Shown: piece by piece, positions 4,937 through 5,350 of the stretch
How the letters are laid out: every line of letters starts with the position of its first letter
Numbering within the stretch: the first letter of the stretch is position 1
Assembly (NCBI GenBank): GCA_046345275.1
Contig: JBKDJY010000104.1
Coordinates: forward strand, 1-5,350
From: UBA4416 sp046345275
GTDB lineage: Bacteria; Bacteroidota; Bacteroidia; B-17B0; Aurantibacillaceae
Direction of reading: 5' to 3'
Length of the DNA stretch: 5,350 bases
Translations under genes and position numbers: made by a program
Notes under the pieces: model-generated
Seen by the model: only the letters and a program-made list of their open reading frames with translations
What the model was told of the DNA's origin: nothing
Databases searched by the model: none

Positions 4937-5257
4937 TAAAAAAATATTTTTTGATATTCTTTTTAAAGCTGGCCCCCATTTCCGCATCAATAGAAAATGC
5001 TAAATCATCAATAAAATAAGCTTTTTGATACGTTTATTGAAATAAAATACATTTGTGAATGATAGATTTATTGAGAGATAAAGATGCATAGCGATAAAAA
5101 TTATGAAGTAAATAAATATTATCCATTATGACTTTGTTAGTTTTATTACCAAAATTATTTCTTTTCCTTGCTTATCATTTCGAAACGTTTTATGCCACTT
5201 ACTTTAAAAATATGGCTATCCGATTATTACACATTGATTTGATTAATAAAAATGGGC
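4937..5257. other. Region without an intact gene; stop-interrupted leftward frame
   Basis: About 320 bases with no frame I can support as an intact gene. On the minus strand, ATG at 5126 opens 30 codons (MDNIYLLHNFYRYASLSLNK and on) to TAA at 5036-5034. The same frame then goes on with the protein-like stretch TYQKAYFIDDLAFSIDAEMG (from 5033), ending ASFKK near 4960. This looks like the remains of a gene broken by a stop, but I do not recognise the family; the FIDD motif is only faintly like HAD hydrolases. The right part (from about 5214, GGCTATCCGATT) may already be the outer end of the IS1595-like element. Confidence 0.3.
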
Positions 5258-5350
5258 TTATGAGATTTGGCTTTCATATATAGGCTTATTTAACACAGCT
5301 TGCTTAAGGAGGGTATAAAACAATAAACCTCTGCTATTTGATTTACGTCT
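5258..5350 (-). CDS. IS1595/ISXO2-type transposase, C-terminal fragment (5' end cut by window)
   Basis: The minus strand is open from the right edge to TAA at 5260-5258 and encodes 30 residues: RRKSNSRGLLFYTLLKQAVL followed by NKPIYESQIS. This resembles the C-terminus of one IS1595-family (ISXO2-like) transposase branch, which typically reads 'FNRRxSxSRGLLFYRLLxxAVxxxPVxYxxL'. The match is short and rests on memory of the family tail; the DDE/DDN catalytic part lies outside the window. If correct, the terminal repeat should lie between the stop and about 5200. No partner repeat is available to define it, so I do not mark an element boundary. Confidence 0.5.
   Translation of the reverse strand, partial: RRKSNSRGLLFYTLLKQAVLNKPIYESQIS

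Noticed and set aside
5128..5283. Rightward 51-codon open frame with a hydrophobic start (MTLLVLLPKLFLFLAYHF)
   Set aside because: It overlaps the IS1595-like tail on the other strand and has no recognisable family or promoter. Hydrophobicity is expected by chance in T-rich DNA.

Overview
This AT-rich window looks like chromosomal DNA from a gliding-type Bacteroidota bacterium (Flavobacteriia or Sphingobacteriia/Chitinophagia-like). The reasons are a clear GldB lipoprotein, a short SSB with no acidic tail, a Bacteroidota zinc-ribbon protein next to nadE, genes without Shine-Dalgarno sequences, and a tRNA promoter of the TTTG-N19-TAnnTTT type used by the Bacteroidota housekeeping sigma factor.

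Layout from left to right. Positions 1-140 are the right end of an insertion sequence, with the last 41 codons of an ISAs1-like transposase and its terminal repeat. Positions 141-398 are a non-coding leader region with short repeats and a probable -7 box in front of ssb (399-740, +). A bidirectional terminator (759-800) separates ssb from a leftward pair, gldB (2533-1505) followed by a SprT-like metalloprotease gene (1471-824). A very AT-rich 52-base divergent spacer separates gldB from a rightward outer-membrane beta-barrel gene (2586-3449), which has its own terminator (3469-3504). Next is a two-gene rightward unit, nadE (3559-4341) and an overlapping zinc-ribbon gene (4338-4706). A second bidirectional terminator (4770-4808) is shared with a leftward tRNA-Val(UAC) gene (4886-4812), whose promoter is visible at 4906-4936. 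The rest (4937-5350) has no intact gene: it holds a stop-interrupted leftward frame and, at the window edge, what looks like the C-terminus of an IS1595/ISXO2-type transposase.

The genes are mostly conserved core functions: DNA maintenance (ssb), NAD+ synthesis (nadE), gliding or cell-envelope functions (gldB, beta-barrel) and translation (tRNA). I see no CRISPR array, toxin-antitoxin pair, defence cassette or other clearly new system. The points most worth a second look are the IS ends at both edges, the repeats upstream of ssb, gldB linked to a SprT-like gene with no gldC beside it, and the tight coupling of nadE to an uncharacterised zinc-ribbon protein.
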